The notes below the pieces were generated by a model. It was not told where the DNA came from. It saw only the letters and a list, made by a program, of their open reading frames with translations, and did no database searches. A program made the translations under genes and the position numbers. This document shows, piece after piece, positions 8,940 through 17,775 of a DNA stretch of 64,000 nucleotides. Numbering within the stretch: position 1 is the stretch's first letter; the number at the start of each line of letters is the position of its first letter. This DNA comes from Deltaproteobacteria bacterium (GTDB lineage: Bacteria; Myxococcota_A; UBA9042): contig VGRO01000001.1 of the NCBI GenBank assembly GCA_016875335.1, positions 79,955 through 143,954 of the forward strand. The letters are read 5' to 3'.

Positions 8940-9203
8940 CTACGCCTGCGCCAATTGCGCCTGCACCAAATCGACCACGTCGGCGATGGTGCGGACCTTG
9001 CGCAACTGGTCCTCGGGGACGCGTTTGCCGGTGATTTCTTGCAGCTTGACCACCATGTCGATGGCGTCGATGCTGTCGAGGTCCAGGTCATTGACCAGGT
9101 GCGACTGCAGCGTGATGTCGTCGCGGTTGAGTTCAAACATCTCGACCAGCAAGTCGGCGATGCGCGCGAAGATTTCGTCGCGGGTCATGGTTGGGGCGCT
9201 CAT
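8940..9203 (-). CDS. Acyl carrier protein (second of a tandem pair)
   Basis: 87 residues from ATG 9203, overlapping the first ACP's TGA (ATGA). It has a four-helix ACP pattern with the phosphopantetheine Ser44 in NDLDLDSIDAIDMV and an acidic helix II, followed by LQEITGKRVPEDQLRKV and a final helix DVVDLVQAQLAQA. It corresponds to the ApeF-type ACP. Together with its neighbour it probably carries the growing aryl polyene-like or fatty acyl chain, after activation by a 4'-phosphopantetheinyl transferase not encoded in this window. Confidence 0.92.
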   Translation of the reverse strand: MSAPTMTRDEIFARIADLLVEMFELNRDDITLQSHLVNDLDLDSIDAIDMVVKLQEITGKRVPEDQLRKVRTIADVVDLVQAQLAQA

Positions 9204-9472
9204 GGGGCTCCTGCCGGTTGGGTGCGGCTGGCGGCGATGTGCTGCGCAAGCGTACGCACCGATTGAAAGATCTCGCGGGTGCGCGCGTCCTCGGCTTCGA
9301 TGCGCACGCCAAACTTCTTGTGGATGGCCATGGCCAGTTCCAGGGCGTCGATGCTGTCCAGGCCGAGGCCGGTGCGAAAGAGCGGCGCGGCGCTGTCGAT
9401 GTCGGCGGGCACCACGTCTTCGAGCGCCAGCGATTCGACGATAAGCACCTTGAGTTCGTTTTCAAGTTCCAT
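9200..9472 (-). CDS. Acyl carrier protein (first of a tandem pair)
   Basis: 90 residues from ATG 9472, with an AAGGAAG ribosome-binding site upstream. The phosphopantetheine attachment Ser40 lies in LGLDSIDALELAM. The rest, AIHKKFGVRIEAEDARTREIF and SVRTLAQHIAA, fits ACP helices III-IV. It corresponds to the ApeE-type ACP. The two ACPs share the fold but differ clearly in sequence, suggesting separate jobs (starter loading versus elongation or transfer), as found in described APE systems. It is 18 nt downstream of the PlsC-like gene. Confidence 0.92.
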   Translation of the reverse strand: MELENELKVLIVESLALEDVVPADIDSAAPLFRTGLGLDSIDALELAMAIHKKFGVRIEAEDARTREIFQSVRTLAQHIAASRTQPAGAP

Positions 9473-9490
9473 GGCTTCCTTGCAATTCGC

Positions 9491-10348
9491 CTACGCCGGC
9501 TGCAGCGTCGCCAAACCTGCCATTGCGGGCGCTGGCACGCCCTCGATCCGCGCGTAGTAGAGGCGGGCGGCCGCCGCAGCCATGGCCTTGCTGTCCCCAC
9601 TGAACTCGGCGGAATGCAAGACGTTCAGGTGTTCGACGGCGTGGAACGGCACGGTGCGCGGAGCGCGATACCACGGCGCGGTCTTGGCCAGCACTGGCGG
9701 TTGACAGCGCGCCAACAGCAGCACGACCGGAACGCGGGCGCGGACCGCCATCTCGAAGGCGCCCCGCTTGAACGGGTGCAAACCGTTTTCCGGCGACCGC
9801 GTGCCTTCGGGAAAAACCAGCACAGGCAGGCCCGCCGCCAACCGCTCGGCTGCCTCGGCCAACACCCGCGCGTTGTCCGCCGACGTCCCGGAACCGCCGT
9901 CGACATGCCAGCAGTGGCGCAGCAGGTTGCCAAGCAAGAGCCCGCGGAACAGCGGACCCTTGACGACACACGCCACGGTCGGCGCGGCCGCCAAGACCGC
10001 CGTGACGTCCACCAGGGTCGGGTGGTTGCAGACGACCACGCACGGCCCCGCGGGCAATCCGAGTCGTGTGGAGCGCGGGTCCGCCTTGAGCAGGAACCCC
10101 CAGCGCATGCCGTCGTGGAACAACCGGAACGCGCCGCGCACGATGGCCTGAGCGCGCGCCACCCGCGCCAGCCGGTCGCCGCCCCGCAGCCCGGCCAAGG
10201 GCAACACCACCCACGACAGCATCAGGCCGCCCAGATAGAAGGTCGCGAACGTCCACGCCGTCAGGACGACGCGCAGCACTTGGCCAGCGGGCACGAGCAA
10301 CGACAACGGCGGCTCCGGGCCTGGCGCAAGGTGCGTCGCGGCCAGCAT
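9491..10348 (-). CDS. PlsC-like 1-acyl-glycerol-3-phosphate acyltransferase family protein
   Basis: About 285 residues if started at ATG 10348. The frame is open to an ATG at 10483, but that extension is Arg-rich and unlike protein; no clear ribosome-binding site decides. Two hydrophobic segments near the N-terminus (VLRVVLTAWTFATFYLGG, LSWVVLPLAGL) suggest membrane association. Acyltransferase motifs are clear: NHPTLVDV (H-x4-D) at about 115, then VVKGPLFRG, and VLVFPEGTRSPENG (motif III) at about 190. In APE clusters a PlsC-like enzyme (ApeD position) precedes the ACP pair, exactly as here. It probably transfers the ACP-bound chain to a glycerolipid. First gene of the seven-gene operon. Confidence 0.8.
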   Translation of the reverse strand: MLAATHLAPGPEPPLSLLVPAGQVLRVVLTAWTFATFYLGGLMLSWVVLPLAGLRGGDRLARVARAQAIVRGAFRLFHDGMRWGFLLKADPRSTRLGLPAGPCVVVCNHPTLVDVTAVLAAAPTVACVVKGPLFRGLLLGNLLRHCWHVDGGSGTSADNARVLAEAAERLAAGLPVLVFPEGTRSPENGLHPFKRGAFEMAVRARVPVVLLLARCQPPVLAKTAPWYRAPRTVPFHAVEHLNVLHSAEFSGDSKAMAAAAARLYYARIEGVPAPAMAGLATLQPA

Positions 10349-10699
10349 CCGGCCGGCATGGCGAGCGACGAAGGTGCGCGGGGGCCGCCGGAGCGGCCCA
10401 AGGGTAGCGCGCAGGCGACAGGGCGGCAAGGGGTTGCGCGCGGCCACGGTTCCGTTGCTCTCGGCGCATCTGTGCGTTGTCATTGCGCTGCGGTACGCAC
10501 GACCACAGCGGGCGTCGTCGCTCCGGGAATCACCCCGGCCTGATCGGCATCAGGAATCTCCGTCCGGGAGGACCCCTGCGTTCGGATTCGGGCACGGCGC
10601 GAGGGTGCCTTCCGCTGGCCACAGTTCCCCAACGTTCGCACCCGCGCTACACTGCCGGCCCTCGCCGTGGCGCCCTGCCTCGGCCGCCCCGGGTGTCCG

Positions 10700-11719
10700 A
10701 TGCCGCGCATGAACATGGTCCAGGCCATCAATGACGCCCTTTTCGTGGCCATGCGGCGCGATCGCGATGTCGTCGTGCTCGGCGAAGACGTAGGCCGGTT
10801 CGGGGGCGTGTTTCGCGCAACTGTGGGCTTGCAGCAGGAATTCGGCGACGATCGGGTCATCGACACGCCGCTGGCCGAATCGGGCATCATCGGCACCGCG
10901 ATCGGCATGGCCATGTACGGGCTGCGACCGGTGGCCGAGATACAGTTCAGCGACTTCATCTATCCGGCGTACGACCAGATCGTCAATGAACTCGCCAAGT
11001 CCCGCTACCGGTCGGGCGGCGAATTCCCGGCGCCGATGGTCATCCGCACGCCTTTTGGCGGCGGCATCCGCGGCGGCCACTACCATTCGCAGTCGCCCGA
11101 GGCGGTCTTTTGCCACCAGGCCGGTCTCGTCGTCGTTGCTCCGAGCAACCCCTACGACGCCAAGGGAATCTTGCTGAGCGCCATCGAGCGGCCCGACCCG
11201 GTGTTGGTGTTTGAACCCAAACGCGTCTACCGCGGGCCCGACCACGGCACCAATTGGACGGCACACCCCAAAAGCGAAGTACCCGAGGGCGCCTACACCG
11301 TGCCGATCGGCACCGCCGAACTGGTGCGGACCTTGTCGGGCCACGGCACGCCGGTGTCGTTGCTGACCTATGGCGCCATGGTGCACACCTGTGCCAAGGC
11401 GGCGGAACTGGCCCAAGAACACGGCGTGGACGTCGAGCTCATCGACTTGCGCAGCCTTGTCCCGTTGGACCTGCAAGCTGTGGTCGCGACGGGCCGAAAG
11501 ACCGGCCGGGTCGTCGTCGCCAACGAAGCACCGCGCACCTGTGGCTACGCTGCCGAACTGGTCGCGTTGGTCATGGAGCACTGCTTTGACTGGCTGCAGG
11601 CGCCCGTGGCCCGGGTCACGGGCTTGGACACGCCGTTTCCGTACACGTTGGAGAACGCGTACATGCCGGATCCGCAGCGCGTGTTGCGCGCGATCCTGAC
11701 AACGGCGGCCTACAACTAG
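10700..11719 (+). CDS. 2-oxoacid dehydrogenase E1 component, beta subunit
   Basis: 339 residues from ATG 10700 (MPRMNMVQAINDALFVAMRR); a second ATG lies at 10709. The sequence matches E1-beta of branched-chain 2-oxoacid or pyruvate dehydrogenases: VVVLGEDVGRFGGVFRAT with the ThDP Glu-type motif, DTPLAESGIIGTAIGMAMYG, FSDFIYPAYDQIVNE, RTPFGGGIRGGHYHSQSPEA, and the C-terminal transketolase-C region VSLLTYGAMVHTC and ELIDLRSLVPLD. GGGIRGGHYHSQSPEA favours the branched-chain (BkdA2) type. It needs an E1-alpha partner that is not adjacent. It is followed after 33 nt by the E2 gene, and diverges from the APE-like operon across a ~350-nt gap. Confidence 0.92.
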   Translation: MPRMNMVQAINDALFVAMRRDRDVVVLGEDVGRFGGVFRATVGLQQEFGDDRVIDTPLAESGIIGTAIGMAMYGLRPVAEIQFSDFIYPAYDQIVNELAKSRYRSGGEFPAPMVIRTPFGGGIRGGHYHSQSPEAVFCHQAGLVVVAPSNPYDAKGILLSAIERPDPVLVFEPKRVYRGPDHGTNWTAHPKSEVPEGAYTVPIGTAELVRTLSGHGTPVSLLTYGAMVHTCAKAAELAQEHGVDVELIDLRSLVPLDLQAVVATGRKTGRVVVANEAPRTCGYAAELVALVMEHCFDWLQAPVARVTGLDTPFPYTLENAYMPDPQRVLRAILTTAAYN

Positions 11720-11752
11720 ATCGGGCCCGAGGGTCAACATCGAGGGGGCATC

Positions 11753-13051
11753 GTGGCGTTCCTTTTCAAGCTGCCGGATATCGGCGAGGGCGTGGTCGAG
11801 GGCGAGTTGACCAAGTGGCTGGTCGAGGACGGACAGGCCGTCGCCGAGGACACGCCGCTTTTCGAGGTGCTGACCGACAAAGTTTCGGCGGTCATTCCGA
11901 GCCCGCGCAAGGGCACAGTGGTGGTTCGGCATTTCAAGGAGGGCGACATGGTGCCGGTGGGCGCCGTGGTCGTGACCATCGACGAAGCCGCGGGTGCCAC
12001 TCATCCCGCGCCGGAACCGGAATCGGCTCAAAAACCGCCCAAAACGGCCGCTCAGGCGTCCACGGTCACAGCGACCCTGGTCCACCTGCCGCCTGTCGCG
12101 CAGCGCGCCCCCGACGAACGGGTGCGGGCCGCTCCGGCGACGCGCAAGCTGGCGCGCGAGATGGGCGTGGAACTGTTCGAGGTGCCCGGCACCGGCGAAG
12201 AGGGGCGCGTCACCCGCGACGACGTGATGGCCTGGGCGCAACGCGTGGCGCAAGGAACCAGCAAGCCGGCCGCAGCACCTGAACCTCCGCCATCCCCAGC
12301 GCAGCAACCGCCGACGTCGGCCAGGCCGGCACCCAAGCCCATCGAGCGCGGCCCGGACGAGTCCCGAGAACGCCTCAAGGGTCTGCGCAAGCGCATCCAC
12401 GCCAAGATGCGCGAGAGCAAGGACATCGCCGCCCATTTCACGTACGTGGACGAGGTCGATTTCACGGCAATCAACGAGATGCGGACGGCCCTGGAGCGCT
12501 TTGGCGTCAGGGCCACGTTCCTGCCGTTCGTCCTCAAGGCGGTGTGTCTGGCGCTCAAGAAGCCGGAATTTCGCTACCTGAACGCGAGCGTGGACGACGC
12601 CGCTGGCGAAATCGTGGTCAAGCACCGCTGCCACATCGGCGTCGCCGCGGCGACGGACGCGGGCCTGGTGGTGCCGGTGGTCAAGGACGCCGACCAGTTG
12701 TCGATGCGGCAGTTGGTGGACGAGGTCAAGCGCCTTGGCGAAGGTGCGCGCGACGGCAAGCTGGCGGCCGAGGACATGAGCGGGTCGACGTTCACGATCA
12801 CCAGCCTGGGCAAGCTGGGCGGCATGTTTGCCACGCCCATCATCAACTACCCGGAGGCCGCGATCCTCGGGCTGCACAAGGTCGAGAAGCGGCCGGTGGT
12901 GGTGGGGGACCAGATCGTCATCCGCGAGCGCATGTACATGTCGTGCAGCTTTGACCACCGGCTGATCGACGGCCACGTCGGCGCGGCCTTCGTGCAGGCG
13001 GTCAAGGGGTACCTGGAAGAGCCGGTGTCGATGATGGTCGAGTTGGTGTAG
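11753..13051 (+). CDS. Dihydrolipoamide acyltransferase (E2) of 2-oxoacid dehydrogenase
   Basis: 432 residues from GTG 11753. Domain order: one lipoyl domain (1-~78) with the lipoyl-Lys in EVLTDKVSAVIPS; a flexible Ala/Pro linker; a peripheral-subunit-binding domain at ~123-158 (ATRKLAREMGVELFEVPGTG); a second linker (EPPPSPAQQPPTSARP); and the catalytic acyltransferase domain (~200-432) with GGMFATPIINYPEAAILG and the active-site SFDHRLIDGHVGA (His and Asp). A single lipoyl domain and short length are like bacterial branched-chain E2 (BkdB). It forms the complex core and passes the acyl group to CoA. It pairs with the E1-beta gene immediately upstream. Confidence 0.93.
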   Translation: MAFLFKLPDIGEGVVEGELTKWLVEDGQAVAEDTPLFEVLTDKVSAVIPSPRKGTVVVRHFKEGDMVPVGAVVVTIDEAAGATHPAPEPESAQKPPKTAAQASTVTATLVHLPPVAQRAPDERVRAAPATRKLAREMGVELFEVPGTGEEGRVTRDDVMAWAQRVAQGTSKPAAAPEPPPSPAQQPPTSARPAPKPIERGPDESRERLKGLRKRIHAKMRESKDIAAHFTYVDEVDFTAINEMRTALERFGVRATFLPFVLKAVCLALKKPEFRYLNASVDDAAGEIVVKHRCHIGVAAATDAGLVVPVVKDADQLSMRQLVDEVKRLGEGARDGKLAAEDMSGSTFTITSLGKLGGMFATPIINYPEAAILGLHKVEKRPVVVGDQIVIRERMYMSCSFDHRLIDGHVGAAFVQAVKGYLEEPVSMMVELV

Positions 13052-13169
13052 GCGCTCGATCGCGCTGCCAGTCCAAGGGGCAGAGCGACCTTCGCCGCGA
13101 CGCCGTTGCGATCCACATCAGGTCGGAAACCACAGCATTGTCAACGCCCTGAACAAAGCCCCCCTCCGT

Positions 13170-13952
13170 TCACACCCCGTCCCCCCGGCATTTCCAGACC
13201 GCCGCGCCGGAACCAGCCACGCCCAGCAGCAGCAGCGCTGCAAGTGCGCCCGGAATCTCGCCGGCCATGTTCGCCGCGGTCAACTCCTTGCCAGGCAGGG
13301 TCTGCACCAGCGTGCCGATGTACACCGACGGCGACAGCTTGGCAGCCAGGTCCACCCACTGCGCCATCAGCAGGTCCACGGCGACCAAGTAGCCGAGCCC
13401 AAGGCCCGTCGCCGCTTTGAACAGCGCGCCCATGCCCAGGAAGATTCCCGCGTAGGCAAAGCCGCCAAACAGCGCCGCCAGCACCTGCCGCGTCATGTAG
13501 CCGACGTCGGGCGAATACAGCGTGCCCAGCATCAGCCCGGCCGTGCCCGCCATCATGGCGGCGCCCAGCGCACAGACCAGGATCGCCACCGCAAGCAGCC
13601 GGCCGATCGGCAATGCGACCGGCGCGCGCGGCTTGAGCAGCAAGAGCGGCAGCGCCCCTGCCTCGGCGTCGTCGCGAATGGCCGACACGCCCAGCCCCAG
13701 CGCACACAACGCCAGCGCCCGCATCGCAAAGTGCTGGTAGAACCGTCCGATGGTGCTGCTGTCGTCGATCGACAGCCGCGCAAGTCCTGCGGCCGCCGCG
13801 ACCGGCAGGGCCACCAGGAGCAAGTACGGCCACATGCGCCGCAGGGTCAAGGTGTTGCGCAGGTGCTGCGTCGCATGCAGGGCAATCGCCGCGCCCATCG
13901 ACAAGCGGCCGGGCCACGACACGTCGGTCAAGCTGAAGGTCGCCTGCGTCAT
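13170..13952 (-). CDS. ABC-2-type exporter permease (second exporter of the operon)
   Basis: 260 residues from ATG 13952, 2 nt after the ATPase stop. Six hydrophobic segments are visible: YLLLVALPVAAAAGLARL, FAMRALALCALGLGVSAI, LLAVAILVCALGAAMMAG, VLAALFGGFAYAGIFLGMGA, LGYLVAVDLLMAQWV and ALAALLLLGVAGSGAAVW. SAIRDDAEAGALPLLLLKP resembles the amphipathic loop of NosY/ABC-2 permeases (RE-EGTL..LL..P). It is probably the membrane part of an exporter with the ATPase encoded just upstream. Substrate unknown. Last gene of a four-gene two-exporter operon. Confidence 0.8.
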   Translation of the reverse strand: MTQATFSLTDVSWPGRLSMGAAIALHATQHLRNTLTLRRMWPYLLLVALPVAAAAGLARLSIDDSSTIGRFYQHFAMRALALCALGLGVSAIRDDAEAGALPLLLLKPRAPVALPIGRLLAVAILVCALGAAMMAGTAGLMLGTLYSPDVGYMTRQVLAALFGGFAYAGIFLGMGALFKAATGLGLGYLVAVDLLMAQWVDLAAKLSPSVYIGTLVQTLPGKELTAANMAGEIPGALAALLLLGVAGSGAAVWKCRGDGV

Positions 13953-13954
13953 GG

Positions 13955-14914
13955 TCACCGCACCTCTGCGGCCAGTGCCGCGAAAAGACTGACGAGATCG
14001 TCGCCCTGGGTGTCCACACGTTCCACTGCCACGCCGCTGGCGAGCACCGCGTGCGGCAATGCCCGACAAAGAGCTTCCGCGTCGGCGGCCTGCACGGTCA
14101 GCACATCGTTGCCAGCCGAGTCGACGCGCACCAGCGTCACCGGGGCCTTCGCCAGCAATTCGCGGGCCAGTGAGCGGGCGTCGGAGCATGAAATCTTGAG
14201 CAGCGTCGCTTGGTTGTGTAGCAGGTCCCGGATGTCTTCCTGGTGGCCCGCGGCGACCAAGCGACCCTTGAACAGCAGCACCAGGTGGCTGGCCAGCGCC
14301 TCGACTTCCTCAAGGATGTGGCTCGACACCACCACGCACGCGCCCGCGGACGCGGCTTCGTGCATCAGCGCCGCCACCTCGCGACGCCACACGGGGTCCA
14401 GGGCATTGAGCGGCTCGTCCAGCAGCAAAAGGGTCGCGGGCAATGCGAACGCCTGGGCAATCTTGACCCGTTGGCGCTGACCGCGCGACAGCGTCTCCAA
14501 CTTGGCGTCTTTCTTGGCGTCCAGGCCCAGGCGGTCGAGCATCTGACCGGCCCGCTGCCAAGCGTAGCTTGCGGGGCAACCGCTCAGCCGCAGCATGCCG
14601 GTCAGCCACTGCATCACAGTCAGTCGCCGCGGCATCTGGTCGTTGTCGGTACACAGGTTGACGCGGTTGTCCAAACCCGGGTCGCGACGGCCCAACTCGC
14701 CCAGCCAGCGCACCTGCCCGGAGCTTGGTGCAACCAGGCCGGCAGCGAGGTTGAGCCAGGTGGTCTTGCCGGCGCCGTTCGGCCCCAGCAGGCCCACCAC
14801 CCCCGGCTGCAACTCGACCGAACAGTCGAGCAGTGCGACACGCGACCCAAAGGCCCGGGTCACGCGCTGGAATGCCACCACCGGCCGGGCCGTGGGGTGT
14901 GCGAAGGTGGCCAT
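13955..14914 (-). CDS. ABC transporter ATP-binding protein (second exporter)
   Basis: 319 residues from ATG 14914. Walker A GLLGPNGAGKTTWLN at about 43, signature LSRGQRQRVKIAQA at about 145, Walker B LLLLDEPLNALDP at about 165 and an H-loop SSHILEEVEAL at about 200. The C-terminal ~90 residues form the extension typical of CcmA/NosF-like exporter ATPases. It follows the preceding permease's TAG with no gap and pairs with the permease downstream. Cytoplasmic face of the inner membrane; substrate unknown. Confidence 0.9.
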   Translation of the reverse strand: MATFAHPTARPVVAFQRVTRAFGSRVALLDCSVELQPGVVGLLGPNGAGKTTWLNLAAGLVAPSSGQVRWLGELGRRDPGLDNRVNLCTDNDQMPRRLTVMQWLTGMLRLSGCPASYAWQRAGQMLDRLGLDAKKDAKLETLSRGQRQRVKIAQAFALPATLLLLDEPLNALDPVWRREVAALMHEAASAGACVVVSSHILEEVEALASHLVLLFKGRLVAAGHQEDIRDLLHNQATLLKISCSDARSLARELLAKAPVTLVRVDSAGNDVLTVQAADAEALCRALPHAVLASGVAVERVDTQGDDLVSLFAALAAEVR

Positions 14915-15880
14915 CTACGATCGCCCCTTGCCCAGCGGCGGATTGGCCAAGAAGCGCTGCAGGGACCACCAAGCACCAGCGGTCAGGGCGATCCACAGCA
15001 CCAAGCCGCCAGCTGCCGCTACCGCATGGGTGTTCGGCGGCCGCGCCGGGTCGATCGGAAACGACAGCAGCACCCACGCCGCCGACATCGCATGGTGCAA
15101 GTCGAGCGCCCGCGCCGCCGACTCGCGGCCCCACGCGGCCTGCGCCACCCACGACGCGGCGGTGCTGCCCAAGATGACGCCGCCAAATGCCAGCGGCGCC
15201 GAACTCGGGTTTCGCACGATGGCGCCCGCCGCCAAAGCGACCAGCGACGCCATCGCTACGGCCGCCGCGGCCGACAGCGCCTGGCCCACCAGCAGGGCCA
15301 GCCACCACAGTGCGCCTGCCGCGCCCGGCAACGGGCACCCACCGGGCTGCAGCCCGTATTGCGACAGCAGCACGACGATGAGCAGCACCGCGGGAGCCAA
15401 GATCTGGCCCAGGCCACTCAGACACGCCGCGCCCCACCGCGCGAATAGGTAGTGGGGCCGCAACACCGGCCGCGAAAAGTACAACAACAACGCACCTTCG
15501 TGGGCGTCGCGGGCGATCTGCGGTGCCACCTGGGTCGCAAGGCCGACCAGCAGCAGCCCAGTGGTGATGAGACCATGATAGTGCAGCAGCGTCGCGACCC
15601 ACTTGGCCTGATCAGCCACCGGCACGGCCAGGCCTTGGACATCGAACTTGGCGCGCACGATCGCGACGGCGGCCATCACAAGCGCCGACAGCACAAAAAA
15701 CACGGCGAAAATCTTGGACTTGGTGGTGCGCCACTGGTCGCGCGCGAAGACAAGCAACAGCATCCGCAGACGCTGGCTCTCGGCCACCCGCGCACCGGCG
15801 TGGCGCGCGTAACCGCCCGGCTCGAACACCACGGCGCCTTTTTGGCCCGGTGGCCGCGTGTTCAAGGTCGCCCCGTTCAC
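14915..15880 (-). CDS. ABC-2-type exporter permease (first exporter)
   Basis: 321 residues from GTG 15880, overlapping the ATPase TGA (GTGA); sequence upstream in this frame is shadow. Six or seven membrane segments are seen, including IFAVFFVLSALVMAAVAIV, HYHGLITTGLLLVGLATQV, LGQILAPAVLLIVVLLSQYG, ALSAAAAVAMASLVALAAGA and AAGGLVLWIALTAGAWWS. QVAPQIARDAHEGALLLYFSRP matches the conserved ABC-2/NosY-type loop (I..D...GTL.LLL..P). It probably forms the exporter with the ATPase encoded immediately upstream. Confidence 0.82.
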   Translation of the reverse strand: MNGATLNTRPPGQKGAVVFEPGGYARHAGARVAESQRLRMLLLVFARDQWRTTKSKIFAVFFVLSALVMAAVAIVRAKFDVQGLAVPVADQAKWVATLLHYHGLITTGLLLVGLATQVAPQIARDAHEGALLLYFSRPVLRPHYLFARWGAACLSGLGQILAPAVLLIVVLLSQYGLQPGGCPLPGAAGALWWLALLVGQALSAAAAVAMASLVALAAGAIVRNPSSAPLAFGGVILGSTAASWVAQAAWGRESAARALDLHHAMSAAWVLLSFPIDPARPPNTHAVAAAGGLVLWIALTAGAWWSLQRFLANPPLGKGRS

Positions 15881-16872
15881 ATGGCCCCCTGTCGCTGTGC
15901 ACCAGCTTGGCGGCGCAACGGATCGTCGATGCGCAGGTGGCGCACGAACGCCGAACCCATGTCCTCTTCGAGCGGACCGAAGGCCCGCACGCCTACGCCC
16001 GCGCCGACACACAGGCTCCACAGCATCGCAGCGGCGTCCGCCGGCGCCGAAACCACGACGCTGCGGCCCTCGACCTCGCACTCCAATCCCGCTGCGCGCA
16101 CGGCGCTGGCCAAGTTTTGGGCGTCGCCGACCACGCGGATCTTCCACCGCGATCCAGTGCCCGACTTGAACCCCGCGACCGTGCCGTTGTAGCCGACCTG
16201 GCCGCGAGACAGCAGCACGACGTGGTCACAGACCGCCTCGACATCGGGCAACACGTGCGTGCTCAACACCACGGCGACCCCGGCGGCGGCGATCTCGGCG
16301 ACCAAGTCCAGCATCTGCTGGCGACCCTCGGGGTCGAGCCCGGCGGTCGGTTCGTCGAGGATCAACAGCTCGGGGCCGTGCGCCATCGCCATCGCCAGTC
16401 GCAGCCGTTGGCGCATGCCCAGCGAATACGACGCGCCGAGCCGATAGCGCGCGTCGGCCAAGCCGCACAGATCGAGGGCCTGGTGGGCCCGGCTGCGCGC
16501 GTCCGTCGCGGACAGGCCGCTGAGCTGCGCGGCGTGCACCACCTGTTCGATGCCGTTGAGCCCCGGAAAAAGGCTATCGTCTTCAGGCATGTAGCCCACG
16601 CGCGCCAGCACATCGAGGGTGTGGTCGGGCATGGCGCGACCGAGCACGTCCACCGTGCCGCTGTCCGGGATTTCCAGGCCGAGCAGCAAGCGGAAAAGCG
16701 TGGACTTGCCCGCGCCATTGGGCCCGAGCAGACCGACCGCGCCCTTGGGCAGGTCTAGTTCAACGTCGCGCAGCGCGATCAACTCGTCGTAGGTCTTGGT
16801 CACGCCGCGCAACGCTGCCACCGGTTCGGTGGCGGGCGGCGGTGGGGCAGCATCGGCGGGCGGCGTCGGCAC
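15877..16872 (-). CDS. ABC transporter ATP-binding protein (first exporter)
   Basis: 331 residues from GTG 16872 (MPTPPADAAPPPPATEPV), after which the ABC fold begins. Walker A GLLGPNGAGKSTLFRLLLG at about 45, Q-loop region MPEDDSLFPGLN, signature YSLGMRQRLRLAMAMA at about 140, Walker B LLILDEPTAGLDPEG at about 160 and H-loop STHVLPDVEAV at about 190. A ~90-residue C-terminal domain ends by ATG-TGA overlap with the permease. It is the first gene of the four-gene two-exporter operon and diverges from a lipoprotein gene 78 nt away, so the intergenic gap probably holds both promoters. Confidence 0.88.
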   Translation of the reverse strand: MPTPPADAAPPPPATEPVAALRGVTKTYDELIALRDVELDLPKGAVGLLGPNGAGKSTLFRLLLGLEIPDSGTVDVLGRAMPDHTLDVLARVGYMPEDDSLFPGLNGIEQVVHAAQLSGLSATDARSRAHQALDLCGLADARYRLGASYSLGMRQRLRLAMAMAHGPELLILDEPTAGLDPEGRQQMLDLVAEIAAAGVAVVLSTHVLPDVEAVCDHVVLLSRGQVGYNGTVAGFKSGTGSRWKIRVVGDAQNLASAVRAAGLECEVEGRSVVVSAPADAAAMLWSLCVGAGVGVRAFGPLEEDMGSAFVRHLRIDDPLRRQAGAQRQGAM

Positions 16873-16950
16873 GCGGCGATGGTGCCACTGGCCGGCGCAA
16901 AGCGGAAGGCCGGATTGCCGGCGCGCCGCGCCCCTCGGTATCCTGGGCCC

Positions 16951-17724
16951 ATGAAGCCCCTCGCCCTGTCTGCCCTTGTCCTTGTCGTCGCCTGTGCAGA
17001 GGCGCCTGTGCCTGCGGCTGTCGATGCGGGCGCCGATGTGTTCGTCCCGCCTGGCTTCGGTCGATCTTGCGAACCAGCAACCGGCTGCGCCAAGGGTTTG
17101 CTCTGCCTGAAAAGCGACTATTCGGTCAAGCCGTTCTGCACGGCCCACTGCCCGAGCGCCCAGGTCAAGGACTATTGCAAGCAGTCGGAGTTGGCCGGCG
17201 CCGCCGCCTTGTGCGTGCAGATGCCCAAGGAGTTCCAGGGACCCAAGGATCCGCTGTGCCTGCCCTTGTGCGGCAATCTCGCCGAGTGCCTCACCGCCAA
17301 CCCCGACTGGGAGGTCTGCGCCAAGCCGAGCTACAAGAACCAGCTTCTTTTCAACGATTTGCCGACCAAGGCCTGCCAGAGTCCGAGCGCGCACGGCCAA
17401 ATCCAGGTCGACCCGGTGCTGTGCGACTGGCAGGACAAGGCCGCCGCGCTGCCGCAGTTCGCCGAAGCCAAGCAGGCGTGCCTCGCCGTGTGCAAGAGCA
17501 TCTTGAAATCATGCCAACTGTGGCCCAAGGGCAAGTCCGAAGACTGCTGCGGCTGGGCGTGCTTCCAATGGCTGACTCCGGGCGGCAAGCTCGACAACAA
17601 ACGGCTGTCGGGCACGATCAAATGCCTCAACACCGCGTATGCGGCCTTCTTGGGCACACCCCAAGTCTGCACCGGCTGGAAAGAACAGTGCGGCGAACTG
17701 CCTGCCTGGGTGCAGGCGCCGTAG
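16951..17724 (+). CDS. Cys-rich lipoprotein of unknown function
   Basis: 257 residues from ATG 16951 (MKPLALSALVLVVACAEAP), a short signal peptide with lipobox VVAC (Cys15). The mature protein has more than 20 cysteines in spaced pairs (CEPATGCAKGLLCL, CTAHCPSA, DPLCLPLCGNLAECL, SEDCCGWACFQW), suggesting a disulfide-stabilised exported domain. No enzyme motif is recognised. Such lipoproteins are abundant in Myxococcota and Bradymonadia-type genomes. An in-frame start at 16879 exists but lacks a signal sequence. Confidence 0.75.
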   Translation: MKPLALSALVLVVACAEAPVPAAVDAGADVFVPPGFGRSCEPATGCAKGLLCLKSDYSVKPFCTAHCPSAQVKDYCKQSELAGAAALCVQMPKEFQGPKDPLCLPLCGNLAECLTANPDWEVCAKPSYKNQLLFNDLPTKACQSPSAHGQIQVDPVLCDWQDKAAALPQFAEAKQACLAVCKSILKSCQLWPKGKSEDCCGWACFQWLTPGGKLDNKRLSGTIKCLNTAYAAFLGTPQVCTGWKEQCGELPAWVQAP

Positions 17725-17748
17725 TTCCGTGCGGGTGCGGCGAAAAAC

Positions 17749-17775
17749 TTGCGCAACGGACAGCGCAGTTACAAT
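17749..17775 (+). promoter_or_regulatory. Possible sigma70-type promoter for the 17850 gene
   Basis: TTGCGC at 17749-17754 and TACAAT at 17770-17775, with a 15-nt spacer (short; a shifted CTTGCG reading gives 16). It sits 75 nt upstream of the ATG at 17850, just after the previous stop. Confidence 0.4.
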
